A DNA stretch of 7,220 nucleotides from positions 1 through 7,220 of the forward strand of contig JADGOP010000114.1 of assembly GCA_017882935.1 (NCBI GenBank), read 5' to 3'. Source of the stretch: Actinomycetota bacterium. GTDB taxonomy: Bacteria; Actinomycetota; Acidimicrobiia; Acidimicrobiales; Iamiaceae. Positions 6,526 through 7,220 of the stretch are shown piece by piece. The first letter of the stretch is position 1, and every line of letters begins with the position of its first letter. The notes beneath the pieces are model-generated. The model was not told the DNA's origin, searched no databases, and was given only the letters and a program-made list of their open reading frames with translations. Made by a program: the position numbers and the translations under genes.

Positions 6526-7107
6526 ATGCTGATCCTCGTCCGCCACGGCCGCACCGAGGCCAACGCGGGTGGCCTGTTGCAGGGGCGCCTCGACCTGCCG
6601 CTCGACGAACTGGGCCGGGCCCAGGCCGCCGCGGTCGGCGAGGTGCTGTCGGGAGCCGGCCGGGTGGTGTGCAGCCCATTGCTGCGGACCCGTCAGACCG
6701 CGGAGGCACTCGGGCTCCCCGTCACGGTCGACGAGCGGTGGGTCGAGCTCGACTACGGCGAGTGGGACGGCCAACCGCTCGGCTCGCTCCCGCGGGAGGC
6801 CTGGGCCACGTGGCGCGCCGACATCGGCTTCACGCCGCCGGGTGGCGAGTCGCTGGTGACCCTCGGCGCGCGGGTCCGCGAGGCGTGCGCCGACCTGTGC
6901 GACGAGGCGGCCGAGCACGACGTCGTAGTCGTGTCGCACGTGTCGCCGATCAAGGCCGCGGCGGCATGGGCCCTCGGCACGAGCGACGACATCACGTGGC
7001 GGCTCTTCCTGTCGCCGGCCTCGATCACGCGGGTGGTGACGGCAGGCCCGGCACCGTCGCTGCACGCCTTCAACGACACCGCCCACCTGGCCGCGCTCGC
7101 ACCCTGA
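6526..7107 (+). CDS. Histidine phosphatase family protein (PhoE/CobC/GpmB-like)
   Basis: The 193-residue, single-domain protein has the branch-1 histidine-phosphatase set. LVRHGRTEAN (4-13) carries phospho-acceptor His7 with Arg6. CSPLLRTRQTAEAL (49-62) supplies a second phosphate-binding Arg. Glu74 in VELDYGEWDG (73-82) is the likely proton donor, and His138 in VVSHVSPIK (135-143) is the second core His. PPGGES (104-109) is also typical. It should cleave a phosphomonoester in the cytoplasm; substrates in this family range from sugar phosphates to alpha-ribazole phosphate, so none is assigned. ATG 6526 is preceded by GTGAGG at 6512-6517, eight bases away, which overlaps the stop codon of the membrane-protein gene and supports both co-transcription and this start. 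No RNase H domain is attached, unlike mycobacterial Rv2228c. Confidence 0.92.
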   Translation: MLILVRHGRTEANAGGLLQGRLDLPLDELGRAQAAAVGEVLSGAGRVVCSPLLRTRQTAEALGLPVTVDERWVELDYGEWDGQPLGSLPREAWATWRADIGFTPPGGESLVTLGARVREACADLCDEAAEHDVVVVSHVSPIKAAAAWALGTSDDITWRLFLSPASITRVVTAGPAPSLHAFNDTAHLAALAP

Positions 7108-7121
7108 CCCGGGCGTCCGCC

Positions 7122-7220
7122 TCAGGCCAGCGTGTCGAGGGCACCCGGTGGGCCGAAGCGGAGGTACCACTCGAGCCCGTACACCTCGGCGAAGGCGTGG
7201 CTGTCGAGCAGCAGCGCCGA
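7122..7220 (-). CDS. C-terminal fragment of an unidentified protein
   Basis: A minus-strand frame enters from the right edge and stops at the complement of TCA 7122-7124. The 32 visible residues include SHAFAEVYGLEWYLRFG and end GALDTLA. Composition and third-position G/C bias look coding, with several aromatic residues in place. I do not recognise the family. It converges on the histidine phosphatase gene with only 14 bases between stop codons and no visible hairpin. Confidence 0.6.
   Translation of the reverse strand, partial: SALLLDSHAFAEVYGLEWYLRFGPPGALDTLA

Noticed and set aside
7108..7121. Possible terminator between the last two convergent genes
   Set aside because: Only 14 bases, with no usable inverted repeat visible.

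Overview
The window is very GC-rich and densely coding, with strong G/C bias at third codon positions. It carries an F420-type luciferase-like oxidoreductase, a class A penicillin-binding protein and a Zn-ribbon coiled-coil protein. This points to a high-GC actinobacterium, plausibly of the Acidimicrobiia, but no rRNA or other marker is present to fix the taxon.

Layout from left to right. (1) Positions 1-74 hold the last codons of an unidentified plus-strand gene. (2) Positions 155-1935 hold a two-gene plus-strand unit: an alpha/beta hydrolase joined by an ATGA overlap to an APH-fold protein whose catalytic residues are replaced, so it looks like a pseudokinase. (3) Positions 1957-2008 form a perfect 24-bp hairpin between two convergent genes, a probable bidirectional terminator without a T tract. 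(4) Positions 2032-2967, minus strand, encode an LLM-class F420-dependent oxidoreductase. (5) Positions 2968-2993 are a 26-bp divergent intergenic gap with two overlapping -10-like boxes so close to both start codons that both mRNAs would be leaderless or nearly so. (6) Positions 2994-7107 hold a tight plus-strand cluster: a bifunctional class A PBP with a Thr-Gly repeat tail, a DUF164-type Zn-ribbon coiled-coil protein (TGATG overlap), a small multi-pass membrane protein with a likely TTG start, and a histidine phosphatase. (7) Positions 7122-7220, minus strand, hold the C-terminal end of an unidentified convergent gene.

Functionally, the right-hand cluster joins peptidoglycan synthesis (PBP) to a Zn-ribbon/histidine-phosphatase pair whose neighbourhood is also seen in mycobacteria. 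The left-hand unit pairs a hydrolase that has its full catalytic triad with an apparently dead kinase-fold partner, which is the most unusual gene here. There is no mobile element, CRISPR array, tRNA or rRNA. Apart from the pseudokinase, the hairpin and the recurrent TACCCT start-proximal motif, this reads as ordinary chromosomal housekeeping DNA, and I do not see a convincing new multi-gene system.
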